Source: Aquila chrysaetos chrysaetos (Eukaryota > Chordata > Aves > Accipitriformes > Accipitridae). Taken from it: DNA of 64,000 nt. The notes beneath the pieces are model-generated. The model did not search any database. It saw only the letters and a program-made list of their open reading frames with translations, and was not told where the DNA came from. Numbering within the stretch: the first letter of the stretch is position 1; each line of letters opens with the position of its first letter. A program made the translations under genes and the position numbers. The DNA lies in NCBI RefSeq assembly GCF_900496995.4, contig NC_044009.1:43175505-43239504 (forward strand), read 5' to 3'. This document shows, in pieces, positions 48,101 through 55,399 of this stretch.

Positions 48101-49148
48101 AACCTGCATCATCCTTTTCCATTAGCCCACCAAGGCTACCCGACAAATAACCAAAGACATAGAATAAAACGTGCGGCTCTATTTTCAAGTTTCTTCACTT
48201 TAAAACCTAGAGTGGTTAGGAACAAATGTGAAGAACAAACAGGGATTGGCTTTCCATACCACCAAGAGATGGCTCTTCAAAGTTAAATCCTTGCTTTTTA
48301 GCAGGCAGAGAATATTATGTTTATCGATTTTTAATTCTTTTTTTTTTCAAATGCCTCTAAAGAGAAGGGGAGAAAACCTTCTCGATGAGAAGGTCTAAAA
48401 TAACTGTCCCCTACACCAGAATACCTGCAGTGCAACAGCACATGCTTGGAAGAAGATTTCTCCGGGGATACAGCAGTCTATTTTACAAGCACGCTGCCAG
48501 CAACACGCACGTTTCCTGGACTAAAACAACTTCCAGTTTAGCGCTCACTTTACTGAGCAAGACTTCAGGGACGGCGCTGCTCGGTCCGAGGCATCACCGC
48601 CACCTCTCTTCTTTTGCCCTTCGGCTGCTCCCTGCGAACACCCCGCTCTCTGTACCGCTCCCGCCGCACCGCCCGGCGCTCCCCAGCCACGCAGCCCGGA
48701 GCCGCCCGCCCGCCCGCCCGCCCGCAGCGTCCCCGCTCCCGGGGGCTCCCGCCGCTGCTGCGGGGGGGGGGGGGGGGGGGATGCGATGCGGGTGAGTGCG
48801 GAGGGGCTCAGCGCACCTCCGCTCCCCCCGCCCCCGGTCCTCACTCACCCAAGCCGGCAGGTGCCGGTCGGCCAGGCCCCGGCACACCGCCTCCCGCTCG
48901 TCCTCCAGCAGCGCGAAGGCGGCAGCCAGCCGGTCGCGCTTCCAGCGCCGGTTGCGTCCCCAGCACAGCCACAGCGCCAGCCCCAGCAGCACCCAGCTGC
49001 CGCTCAGCCCCAGGTACCCCGCCAGGTAGACGGGACCGAGCCACAGCAGCGCCCGCACCGCGGACGAGAGCAACAGCCGCGGCAGGGCGCCCGGCCGCCG
49101 GGCGGCGGCGGCGGCGGCGTTAGGGCGGGAGGCAAGCGCGGGATTCAT
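15115..49148 (-). CDS. ESYT3: ESYT3, extended synaptotagmin 3 (23 coding exons, start to stop)
   Basis: Extended synaptotagmins are ER-anchored proteins that tether the ER to the plasma membrane and move lipids through an SMP domain (family knowledge). Twenty-three exons with GT/AG borders and matching phases give an intact frame of 857 codons, against about 886 in human ESYT3. In order they encode a hydrophobic ER hairpin (residues ~28-63), the SMP domain (~101-285), C2A (~297-415), C2B (~429-572), a Pro/Ser-rich linker (573-~733) and C2C (~733-845). C2A keeps the acidic Ca2+-binding loops (RGKSDPYA and DEDPDKDD). The start at 49148 has an ACCATG context and the same distance to the hairpin as in other family members. 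Family identity is clear; ESYT3 rather than ESYT1/2 rests on remembered similarity, three C2 domains and adjacency to CEP70. Confidence 0.95.
15152..16060 (-). other. ESYT3: ESYT3 intron 22
   Basis: This intron of about 0.9 kb contains an (AT)12 microsatellite and otherwise shows nothing recognised. An open frame at 15259-15444 on the plus strand is not supported as a gene. Confidence 0.6.
15674..15697. repeat. (AT)12 microsatellite
   Basis: Twelve uninterrupted AT units lie inside ESYT3 intron 22. It is likely to be polymorphic in length. Confidence 0.97.
16061..16110 (-). CDS. ESYT3: ESYT3 exon 22, end of C2C (residues 830-846)
   Basis: It encodes VRIDLSQEDLIKGFAQW, the last C2C helix and strand. 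The acceptor follows a T-rich tract (AAAG) and the donor is ATG/GTAAGT, phase 2. Confidence 0.95.
16736..16841 (-). CDS. ESYT3: ESYT3 exon 21, C2C (residues 794-829)
   Basis: It encodes FEFFESLEDVKKRTLDIAVK and NSRPFISQERKELGK. It matches human C2C closely. The acceptor is CTTTAG and the donor is AAA/GTAAGT. Confidence 0.96.
16842..18320 (-). other. ESYT3: ESYT3 intron 20
   Basis: About 1.5 kb without a recognised repeat, RNA gene or exon. A 129-codon minus-strand frame at 17821-18210 lies wholly inside it but has no family features. Confidence 0.6.
18321..18452 (-). CDS. ESYT3: ESYT3 exon 20, C2C (residues 750-794)
   Basis: It encodes VDPYVRIYLLPDRRW and the polybasic SRKKTSVKKKTLNP strand, the PI(4,5)P2-binding face of the C2C domain in this family. 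The donor is GAGAA/GTAAGG, phase 2. Confidence 0.96.
18453..20286 (-). other. ESYT3: ESYT3 introns 18 and 19 (exon 19 lies within)
   Basis: Apart from exon 19 at 19031-19120 this stretch holds no recognised feature. Short open frames at 19666-19980 and 19992-20282 have no homology that I can see. Confidence 0.55.
19031..19120 (-). CDS. ESYT3: ESYT3 exon 19, start of C2C (residues 720-750)
   Basis: It encodes LGEIQLTVRYASVRQSLVVL, the first C2C strands, after a short GTEMP link. The acceptor is TTACAG and the donor is TGCAG/GTAACG, phase 2. Confidence 0.95.
20287..20729 (-). CDS. ESYT3: ESYT3 exon 18, C2B-C2C linker (residues 573-720)
   Basis: A single large exon encodes a disordered, Pro/Ser/Glu-rich linker. 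Near its end is SVASLGSLPSSCFEL, similar to a segment remembered at the same place in human ESYT3. The acceptor is TTTTTAG and the donor is CATAA/GTAGGT, phase 2. Reading past this donor gives an immediate stop. Confidence 0.92.
21269..21418 (-). CDS. ESYT3: ESYT3 exon 17, end of C2B (residues 523-572)
   Basis: It encodes IKDKDRDSALG, a Leu-rich helix, LDQRFQLDHSSSDS and KMKLVLR, the end of C2B. There are 50 whole codons; the donor is CGG/GTAAGT. Confidence 0.96.
21419..22306 (-). other. ESYT3: ESYT3 intron 16, with a short imperfect tandem duplication
   Basis: An ordinary intron except for a 22-base unit (GTATGCTAGTGA core) repeated once at 21876 and 21913 with a 37-base period. No transposon was recognised. 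Confidence 0.6.
22307..22393 (-). CDS. ESYT3: ESYT3 exon 16, C2B (residues 494-522)
   Basis: It encodes TCNFSKDPTWGQAFTFFVHS and SLHVE, the DPxW and FxFFV strands typical of C2B. The donor is GAG/GTGAGA. Confidence 0.95.
22394..25065 (-). other. ESYT3: ESYT3 introns 14 and 15 (exon 15 lies within)
   Basis: Apart from exon 15 at 23758-23820, the stretch holds an A14 run at 23023-23036 and moderately GC-rich sequence at 22,600-22,950. A 151-codon plus-strand frame at 22350-22805 runs antisense across exon 16 and has no family features. Confidence 0.55.
23758..23820 (-). CDS. ESYT3: ESYT3 exon 15, C2B (residues 473-493)
   Basis: It encodes MEREPSSFVLLTVGNKTQKS. The position of the Asp in the mammalian DPSSY motif is Glu here. 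The acceptor is CAGAAG and the donor is AAG/GTGAGG. Confidence 0.93.
25066..25134 (-). CDS. ESYT3: ESYT3 exon 14, C2B (residues 450-472)
   Basis: It encodes a Lys/Asn-rich loop (GAKKIKNNKYLK) within C2B, aligned with the basic loop of human ESYT3. The acceptor is ATTCAG and the donor is AAG/GTAAAA. Confidence 0.9.
25235..25297 (-). CDS. ESYT3: ESYT3 exon 13, start of C2B (residues 429-449)
   Basis: It encodes KKGLSTAVLIVYLDSAFNLP, the first strand of C2B. It has 21 whole codons between TTTGCAG and CCA/GTAAGT. Confidence 0.95.
26120..26209 (-). CDS. ESYT3: ESYT3 exon 12, end of C2A (residues 399-428)
   Basis: It encodes WFPLSKTTSGHLHLKLEWLS, the last C2A strands, then an NDQERLHE linker. The acceptor is CATTTAG and the donor is GAG/GTGAGT. 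Confidence 0.95.
26863..26911 (-). CDS. ESYT3: ESYT3 exon 11, C2A domain (residues 382-398)
   Basis: It encodes LLISLVDVMNDGTVDE, parallel to the human GDVMTNRVVDEW region. The acceptor is CTTTCAG and the donor is GAG/GTAAAG. Confidence 0.93.
27358..27440 (-). CDS. ESYT3: ESYT3 exon 10, C2A domain (residues 355-382)
   Basis: It encodes the C2A core with VDLYDEDPDKDDFMG, the acidic loop that binds Ca2+ in extended synaptotagmins. The donor is GGCAG/GTAAAT, phase 2. Confidence 0.96.
27982..28155 (-). CDS. ESYT3: ESYT3 exon 9, C2A domain first half (residues 297-354)
   Basis: It encodes GVIRVHLLEAENLVQKD, RGKSDPYALL and LNPIWNETFE, the first strands and first Ca2+-binding loop of C2A. The acceptor is TTATTCAG and the donor is GAG/GTACTG. 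Confidence 0.97.
28156..29124 (-). other. ESYT3: ESYT3 intron 8
   Basis: About 1 kb of AT-rich intron with nothing recognised beyond short T-runs near 28,710-28,730. Confidence 0.6.
29125..29245 (-). CDS. ESYT3: ESYT3 exon 8, end of SMP domain (residues 256-296)
   Basis: It encodes ISDSLIQDFIAARLVLPNRI and LRFPVPR, the end of SMP. I chose the donor CGT/GTGAGT because it keeps frame with exon 9 and is a perfect donor; an overlapping GT two bases upstream would break the frame. Confidence 0.93.
29246..32101 (-). other. ESYT3: ESYT3 intron 7
   Basis: About 2.9 kb. It contains one CR1 3' fragment (29375-29561, listed separately) and a T-run near 30,221-30,234. The rest shows no recognised repeat, RNA gene or exon. 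Confidence 0.6.
29375..29561 (+). mobile_element. CR1 LINE 3' fragment
   Basis: The sequence GGAACAGGCTGCCCAGGGAA, the following ~150 bases and the terminal CTATGATTCTATG are the 3' end of an avian CR1 retroposon. It is 5'-truncated as usual and sits antisense to ESYT3 in intron 7. Its 3' part closely matches the copy at 55051-55399, so both belong to the same subfamily. Confidence 0.93.
32102..32157 (-). CDS. ESYT3: ESYT3 exon 7, SMP domain (residues 238-256)
   Basis: It encodes HLEINWAGMSNLLDVPGI, matching the INWTGLTNLLDAPG block of human ESYT3. It ends at TTAA/GTGAGT, phase 2. Confidence 0.95.
32158..33942 (-). other. ESYT3: ESYT3 introns 5 and 6 (exon 6 lies within)
   Basis: Outside exon 6 (33226-33315) no repeat, RNA gene or exon was recognised. 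Confidence 0.55.
33226..33315 (-). CDS. ESYT3: ESYT3 exon 6, SMP domain (residues 208-237)
   Basis: It encodes LYGTLRVILEPLLTD and PFIGAVTLFFMQKP, the lipid-binding strand region of SMP. It is flanked by GTTTGCAG and CCG/GTGAGT. Confidence 0.95.
33943..34009 (-). CDS. ESYT3: ESYT3 exon 5, SMP domain (residues 185-207)
   Basis: It encodes YIGDCEIHMDISKFNLGVKGIQ, which aligns with the YIGDCEI block of the SMP domain. The acceptor is CTTTCAG and the donor is CAG/GTGCGT. Confidence 0.95.
34960..35500. promoter_or_regulatory. Possible conserved non-coding element in ESYT3 intron 4
   Basis: This AT-rich but non-repetitive stretch has a dense group of developmental-type motifs: TAATTA at 35391-35396, TAATCC (bicoid-type) at 35395-35400 and a CAGCTG E-box at 35415-35420. 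It lacks microsatellites, transposon tails and long open frames. Calling it regulatory is inference from its texture. Confidence 0.3.
38159..38739 (+). mobile_element. ERVL-type solo LTR with target-site duplication
   Basis: The 581-base element starts TGTCCTAGTTTCAGCTGGG and ends GGTTAAACCACGACA, the signature of a common avian ERVL LTR. A perfect 5-base duplication GACTG flanks it (38154-38158 and 38740-38744). An ATTAAA poly(A)-type signal lies at 38606-38611, followed by the TCTCAACCC segment typical of the family. No internal viral genes are present, so it is a recombined solo LTR. It lies antisense to ESYT3 in intron 4. Confidence 0.95.
40404..40429. repeat. (TTG)n microsatellite
   Basis: Just under nine uninterrupted TTG units (26 bases) in ESYT3 intron 4. 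Confidence 0.97.
41017..41093 (-). CDS. ESYT3: ESYT3 exon 4, SMP domain (residues 160-185)
   Basis: It encodes CPRINGIKAYTKEINRRQV and LDLQIC, conserved in E-Syt SMP domains. The donor is ATATG/GTAACA, phase 2. Confidence 0.94.
41634..41768 (-). CDS. ESYT3: ESYT3 exon 3, SMP domain (residues 115-159)
   Basis: It encodes QAWPYFGTIMEKAFKEVLEP and TFTKIHFGEK, early SMP-domain blocks. The acceptor is TTCTTTAG and the donor is AAAAG/GTAGTG. It has 45 whole codons. Confidence 0.95.
41769..42665 (-). other. ESYT3: ESYT3 intron 2
   Basis: About 0.9 kb. It holds an interrupted CA/TA dinucleotide repeat at 42351-42397 and no other recognised feature. Confidence 0.65.
42351..42397. repeat. Interrupted CA/TA dinucleotide repeat
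   Basis: A mixed ACAC/ATAT run of 47 bases in ESYT3 intron 2. It is open in the minus frame as Cys/Val/Tyr codons, which explains a spurious cysteine-rich frame here. Confidence 0.9.
42666..42707 (-). CDS. ESYT3: ESYT3 exon 2 (residues 101-114)
   Basis: A 42-base exon encoding VHFPDVERVEWLNK, the invariant entry into the SMP domain of extended synaptotagmins. It is flanked by CATCCAG and AAG/GTGAGG. Confidence 0.95.
45933..46001. repeat. T16 and A19 homopolymers in inverted arrangement
   Basis: T16 at 45933-45948 and A19 at 45983-46001 are separated by 34 bases and could pair as a hairpin. A similar A16/T24 pair lies at 1034-1111. No transposon body is attached to either. Confidence 0.85.
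47337..47575 (-). mobile_element. CR1 LINE fragment, reverse-transcriptase end region (degraded)
   Basis: Read on the minus strand it follows the CR1 body just upstream of the 3' UTR: a CTCGGCGTTCAC stretch, then GCTGTGTCC, GGGCTGGAG and GAGCTGGGGCTGCTCAGCCT in the expected order. The reading frame is interrupted. It has no 3' CR1 tail, so it is an internal piece of an old insertion in ESYT3 intron 1, in the same orientation as the gene. Confidence 0.75.
48703..48780. repeat. (CCCG)n repeat and G19 homopolymer
   Basis: A short CCCG tetranucleotide stretch (48703-48726) is followed by G19 at 48762-48780. The run starts about 70 bases into ESYT3 intron 1 and is C19 in the transcript. Such runs are error-prone in sequencing, so its length may be wrong. 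Confidence 0.9.
48849..49148 (-). CDS. ESYT3: ESYT3 exon 1: start, ER hairpin (residues 1-100)
   Basis: It encodes a six-alanine run, a hydrophobic hairpin with the conserved LGPVYLAGYLGLS motif, a basic RNRRWKR flank and a helix ending HLPAW. The hairpin inserts the protein in the ER membrane. The donor is TTGG/GTGAGT, phase 0. The frame stays open upstream to 49559, but that part has no homology. Confidence 0.93.
49101..49119 (-). repeat. ESYT3: GCC trinucleotide repeat coding an alanine run in ESYT3
   Basis: About six GCC units encode Ala11-Ala16 just before the ER hairpin. The repeat lies within the coding exon and may vary in length. Confidence 0.93.
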
Positions 49149-50599
49149 GGTGCGCTCCGGAGCGCCCCCCCCCAGCCCCGACTGCGAGGGGTCGCCCCTG
49201 CCGAGTGCGCCCTCCCCGCGCCGCTGCCGCTGCCGCAGCCGCAGCTGCCCCCGCCCGGCGGGGAGGCGCGCCCCGCGCCGCCGGGGCGCCCGCCCGGCCC
49301 CGCCGCCGGCGCCCCACGGCCCGCCCCGCCCCGCCCCGCCCCGCCCCGCCGCGCTATGGCGCCCCCCAGCGAGCGCGCCGCGAAGCGCCGGCGGGGCGAG
49401 CCGCGCCGAGGGGCGCGGCCCCCCCTCCGCGGGGGCGGGCGCCGGCAGCGGCGGGGTTCCCGCCGAGGGGCAGCTCCCCCCCGGCTCTCGCACGCCAGGG
49501 GCGGGCGGCCCTCCCGGCCAGCCCGGCTTCCCCGAGGGTTCCCCCCCCCCCCCCGGCACCGGTCTCGGCGGTAGCCTGCTGGTGAGGGGGCGGTCATCCC
49601 ATCGGAGCGGGGGAACGCATCACACGCGCGGCGGGGCGGGGAGCAGCGGAGGAACAGCTGCCGACGAGGCGTCGCTCCCACCGGCCCAGGGGTGGCTGTG
49701 GTTGAGGCTGCGAGATGCGGGTGGGGTCACCCTCCACGGAAAAGGAGGCTGCCCCTGGAGGGGCCTGGCTCGCTCCAGCCGTTGCCGCGGTCCGTCTCTT
49801 TCAGTGGGCCCAGCCAAATCCCACTGTGACTGCCCGCTGCTTCATGTAGAAGGATACGAGGCAGAAACAACCTGTTGGTTCTGGACACTCGCTGCTTGGA
49901 AGAATAGGAGTACTTTTTCTCTCCTGCTGTTTTGATTTCGATGGGGATATTGGGGGGGGGGGTCAGGTTTTGAAATACTGAGAATTATGCATTAGGGAAT
50001 GCAGCATTATTTGGGAACCATAAGACACTTTCTGAGATGCTGAGAGTAACCCAGCGGTATTAATTCCATACCTTTCTGTGTATGCCTTAAGAGACGGGCT
50101 GTAATTGTACAGTTCTACGCTGTGTTTTCCACCGCAGTTTTCCCTGGATCAGGCAAATGCCACTCTTTGTTCAGCGGATAAGTCTGGAACATCAGTGAAT
50201 GATGCCAGCTTTTATTGTGGCCCCTTTTTGATATTGGTGCACAAAATAACAAATGATGAGCCAGACACAAACCTCCAAGAAAAGGAAGATGCCCGTGACT
50301 GGGGAGAACTAGGTTTGGCCTCCCCTTTGCCATGCAATTGGTATTTAATTATGGGTCAGTCAATAAATCAAACAATACCGCAAGTGATCCTCATTTGTAT
50401 GCCAATCATTGTGCATGACTGATCTGGGACAGAAATCAGTTCAGGCATCTGAAAAAATCAAGCTTCAAATGCCTCATGTTAGACAAACTCATGCATGAGA
50501 CATCTACTATTAACAGGTACTTTTGGAAACAAACCCCCTAATCTTTCCTTTCTGTCAAATGACGATGAATATGCTTTTCTTCCTGGGGGTGTTGCGAAG

Positions 50600-50760
50600 A
50601 TAAATCATTATAAAACACACTTAAGAAAGTACTTCTTTACACAGTGGGCAACAAACCTCCAGAACTTGGAGGAGGCTGCAAGGCAGACAGTATCAGCGGG
50701 TCCAAAAAGGGATTAGATAAATTTTCAAACAACAAGGCCCAGAAATGTATTCCCTATCAT
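50600..50760 (+). mobile_element. Old CR1-like LINE remnant
   Basis: The order CTTCTTTACACAGTGGG, then a CCAGAACTTGGAGGAGGCTG stretch, then CAAAAAGGGATTAGATAAATT follows the 3' region of ancient amniote CR1 elements. It is heavily diverged and lacks the ATTCTATG tail of young avian CR1. Confidence 0.6.
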
Positions 50761-52432
50761 CGTGGATACAACAGCTGTGGATGCCGGGGGAGGTTGAGGG
50801 AAAAGGACTGCAGAAAATGACGGGGCTCATGCTCTCTCACTAAACAGCAACTCCTATCGCCACCGAGAACAAGTGGACCAGTGATCTGACCCCAGAGGGC
50901 ATTTCTGTTTGTAAAGCTGGGAAGAAAGACCAGAAACTGATGGATCTAACAGCTGAAGGAGTATCTGCCCTTTTGATATCATACATTAAAAAACACGCAA
51001 TGGTTAGTTTGCACAATTGCATGTATTAGGAGATATATTTACATGCAAAACCACACCTGGTTTTGTTCTAACTGTGACCAAAGACTTGTTATTTTTCCCT
51101 ACTGCCCGTTAAAGCTTTGTAAAACATTTTCAGTATCCCATTTCAGCCATGGGGTGAAACATCACATGGATAATCTCAGCCCTGAAGTCTGACCTTTCAG
51201 AAAAACAGAAGCTTCTGGAAAAAAGGGGGGCTCTTTTAGTGATTTGAAGACTTAGAAGGTTGCTTTTGCTACCATGGGAAGCTATAATAAAAGGTAGATC
51301 CAGTGGTTTCCTCCTTCGAATTACTACTCTTGAGGAGTTTGAGATGTTTAGCTCAAACTCGGAGAGCTATGGAGTTTAGAAGCACCAACAGGTGGCAGCT
51401 TATTGAGCAGGAAAAACAGTGGGGCTGCAGTGAAATACATACTGGCTAATTTCATAAATAAACTACAATTTGGGGGGGGTGGTGTTCTTATTCTTCACTC
51501 AGCTGGTCACAAAAACCTAGGTTCAGGTCAAAGGATAGTAAAGAGCGCTCCCTCGGTACAAACGAACAGAGCACTTTCAGTCCGGCAGCACAGCGCACAG
51601 CTGCTGTTTAGTGAAGCAGATGCTTCCCTGAAAGCAGAACTCCATGTCCCATCCTGCACTGTCCCCCAAGACCCTGAGCTCACAAACAGCCACACTCTCT
51701 TGGGCATTGCTTGCTCCTTTGCTGCCAACTCTCTACCTTGTGAAGAGGCAATTCCTTTCTAGATCTAAAGACGTTTTAGGAACTTTAAACAATTACACAA
51801 ATAATATAAAATTTCCCTAAACTATTAGCTCATGCTACTTAAAATTTTAGATGTTGAACAAAAGAAGAGGAGTAGAGGTGAAAAATTACTTTTATCATAA
51901 CAGGCTACACAGAGCTGTTCTCAAACCAAATACTGTGCTCATGAGAACAAGATAAATCAATAGCCTTTGAGTCCTCTATTAACTCTGTTTATGATGGATA
52001 GTAGCTTCCCTTTAAGGAATAATTCTTTCCTGCGGTTTTCTTAAATGTCAGAGGAAATACTGAATTACCAATCAAGACCACAGCTTAAGACCTATCAACT
52101 TCCTACTGGGGCAAGTATGATCTTGACTGCAGCAGTCTGCTTTCAAGCACCAGATATCTGAGCCACTTGAAGCCACTCTTATTTTCAATTACAGGGAAAT
52201 TCCACAACCTGTTTCTCCCAATATACACAGGACAGTCACTAAGGTAATGACCCAAGGCTATTGTTCTGGCCTGTGACAATCTTCACCTCTGATTTAACTT
52301 GACGAGACATCAGCACTGTAGCTTATTAACACTACGATAAAAGCATATGTTGTAGCTGATTATGACACAGAGATTTTACAGAAACGGCAGGGCTTTGAAA
52401 ATGTATTAGTACTAAATTTGCTGTCTCTTAAG

Positions 52433-52455
52433 CTGGCCATGGTAACTAAGGCAAC
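52433..52455. promoter_or_regulatory. RFX (X-box)-like site
   Basis: CTGGCC-AT-GGTAAC resembles the X-box GTNRCC-N0-3-RGYAAC with one mismatch in the left half, and a further GGCAAC half-site follows at 52450-52455. Single-site predictions like this are weak. It lies 3.3 kb upstream of ESYT3 in the non-coding flank. Confidence 0.25.
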
Positions 52456-55050
52456 CCACTTTAAAGGTGGGGAGTTACGAAAAACCACTGCCAACGCTTT
52501 TTCTTTTAACTATAGAGAATGTGCAAAGGAATTAATCTGAAATATCGATTTAAGTGCATACCAATGAGATATCAAAGGGTTTACTGAAGATGACTTTCTA
52601 ACTTAACTTTCTTGTGGCATCAGGGTTTATGACCAGTGTGACATTCCCACATTAATGCTAGCAAACATTAGAGGTGCACTATGTCTTTTCTCTGTGCATC
52701 CACAGCAAAATAGAAAACACGTAAGGATAAAACCTTACCCCTTGCGTTAACAGAATGACTTCTGTATCAAGACCTGATTAAAGCATTTGCCCCTTTTGGC
52801 ACTCCTTGTCACTTGACAATGAATTATTGTTTAGTTTCCTCCGGGTTCATACTCTCCATCCATGCACTGTTCACTCTGTCAAGCAAAGCCATATCCAGAC
52901 TCTGCGTATCATAGGACAAAAGCCTTGTATCTACTCCTACTGTCTGTTCTCAAGCAAACACTCTCTGGAGTGCATTTCCCCAGGGAAAGCTGTGGCTCCT
53001 ACATTCTGTTTGGCTCTGTCCAGAAATTAAATATGAGCTGGGCAGCTAAAATAAGCCGGTGTTACACTGTTCAGCCAGGTATATTATTCTGGCTGGAGAT
53101 GTGTAATTTGTTCATGAAAATAACTATGTATGTACGTCCTGTTTTGGGAAGCATTCCATGGGCATAAAACAATACCAACCTCAAGCCTAGCTGTGGGATA
53201 CTGACTAGCTAAACCATGCCTAATCTAGGACTAACTGGTATTATCTGTAAACCTGGTCTGGGCTGGTAAAGCTAATGGGATTTCTTCTCATGTGAAAAAT
53301 AATCACACGCAGAAGACTGCAAGACCAGGGCTTTAGTTGGGAATACGTGCAAAGCCGCGCTGGGAGCACGTGGCCCTTGCTTTTACAGGCTCTGCTTCAC
53401 TGTGCTCACTCTCCCATACCATGCCTTGTGTCTGCCTGGTTCATGGCTTCTCACTGCTTTTGCACAACAGGCAGTAAAGAGAGGCACTGAACAGCTGGTA
53501 CTTTTGGAATATAACAAAACCAGTAACAGCAATTTTTTTCACATATCCACTTATTCTTTCTACAGCGGGGCCATTAATGTGAGGGCAGTGCAGTAGGATG
53601 CAGAGTACCCACCACAGCAAGTAAAAGGGTGGTGTGGGCCAGTGCCCCTTGCCCAGCCTTGCCCTTCCTGCCAGCAAATCCCACACTGCTCTGTTGCAGT
53701 GGACATCTGGGTTAGCAGAGCACTGAGAAAAGCTGTGTCTTGTATACACAAATTACGTAACTGCACAGGTGAGGCATGAGAACGTGAAAGAATACAAAGC
53801 GCAATCTACGATGGTAGCGGAGGGAGAGAAAAAATAAACATCCCTTACAGTGAGGACAGCATTTTCCAGTTCTTCTGGAGATGGCCTGTGAGTTGGAGCT
53901 GTCACTTTCCTGGCTCTGGGGACGACTCAGATTTTCTCACAAGACACATCAGCACACATTTGTGTTATCTTGGAGCATGCATTGACCCATAAGCAGCTGG
54001 TGCCACCTGCTGAACATAACAGCTTTTACTTCAGGAAGGCAGGCTACAGAAAATAGAGCTAGAGCAGCGCTTATCTGAGGGTAGTTATGACCCATTATCC
54101 TGGGACAGATCCCTGGATGCTGTCACAAGGTGGCTTTGCATCCCATCATTGATGTTAGTATGCAGACCAGATTTGGTAAGTGATTTATAACCTGGATTAA
54201 GGAAAAATAATTTCTTACCTGAAAAGTCAAATCTTGCTGAAATTAGACTGTATTTCACCTATCACAGAATCAGCAGAGAACTGCAATGAGCATGGGGAAC
54301 TTCAGTTTATTTTTAAAAGACTTTGCTGAGTACAACTTCTGTTACTGTACTATACATTTTAATCTCAGAAGCAGAGCCTGTTAAATCTGTTTGGTTTAAA
54401 TTTTGCCATTGATATAACATGAATTTATTCCATTTTTCTGTTTGAACAATTTTATCTGCAACAGGATCTGTGAGCACAAGATACAATGTCTTCAGTCTAA
54501 AAACAGCACAATGCATTTCTTGGAGGATAAAATATTTTATAGATTTTATTACGTCAGTTAGTGAAAGGCAAGCAAGAAAACCCTAGGAAAAAAAACTGTC
54601 TCCACATCCTTTTAAATCCTTTTCTACTTTGCTGAGTGAAAGACCATGCTGGTACAGGCTACTGACACACATTAGGCTATAAAAATTGCCTCTCAAGTGC
54701 ATATTGAATTTCCAGAACGAGCTTATTAAAAATTTATAGTTTAGTCTGTAATCTGTACAATTTACATCTTGCTGTGTTTTAAGTGCTTAAAGGACTTGAC
54801 TGAGCTCACAGAAACCTCTTCTTTAAGGAATTCGAGTGCTCAACCATTTTGAAGCACACTAAAAGTGTCAAGCAGTGGAGGAAGATAATTCATGAACTAC
54901 AGAACTGTTGTCCCAGCTGGCACCTCCCCATCAATGGTGAAACCAGGAAGAAGAAACTTTCCTGGTTACATTTCTTGTAGGGCTACATCTTGTTTAGCTG
55001 ACTCTTTCCATTTGAAGTGTCACAAAACAAAGGGCTTTCTTGATAAACTG

Positions 55051-55399
55051 GACCTTATCGCTCTCTACAACTACCTGAAAGGAGGCTGTAGCGAGCTGGG
55101 TGTTAGTCTCTTTTCCCAAGTAACAAATGATAGGACAAGGGGAAATGGCCTCGAGTTGCACCAGGGGAGGTTTAGCTTGGATATTAGGAAAAAATTCTTC
55201 ACCAAAGGGTTGTCAAGCATTGGAACAGGCTGCCCAGGGAAGTGGTTGAGTCACCCCGGAGGTATTTAAAAGACGTGTAGCTGTGGCGCTTAGGGACATG
55301 GTTTAGTGGTGGACTTGGCAGTGTTAGGTTTACAGTCGGACTCGATGATCTTAAGGGTCTTTTCCAACCTAAATGCTTCTATGAATCTATGATTCTATG
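55051..55399 (+). mobile_element. CR1 LINE 3' fragment, longer copy
   Basis: It begins in the CTACAACTACCTGAAAGGAGG stretch and runs through GGAACAGGCTGCCCAGGGAA to the CTATGATTCTATG tail, the standard 3' end of avian CR1. A 125-codon open frame overlaps it at 54892-55269 but is not a gene. A few bases are missing after GAGTCACC relative to the copy at 29375. Confidence 0.95.

Larger units (their letters stand above)
42708..48848 (-). other. ESYT3: ESYT3 intron 1 (about 6.1 kb)
   Basis: It carries an antisense-side CR1 body fragment (47337-47575), a T16/A19 pair near 45,933-46,001 and, next to exon 1, a (CCCG)n stretch and a G19 run at 48762-48780. Many short open frames are present, but none resembles a gene. 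Confidence 0.65.
48600..49760 (-). promoter_or_regulatory. ESYT3: CpG island, ESYT3 promoter
   Basis: This is the most GC- and CpG-rich part of the window and it covers ESYT3 exon 1. A run of six CCGCC units at 49321-49350 offers clustered Sp1/KLF sites about 175-200 bases upstream of the ATG. There is no obvious TATA box. Long overlapping frames on both strands are a by-product of the base composition. Confidence 0.85.

Noticed and set aside
48594-49681. Very long overlapping open frames on both strands (up to about 260 codons) in the ESYT3 CpG island
   Set aside because: They arise from stop-poor GC-rich sequence. Only the 48849-49148 minus-strand part has family similarity and correct splice context.
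54892-55269. 125-codon plus-strand open frame
   Set aside because: Its second half is the CR1 3' region, and its first half has no recognisable feature.
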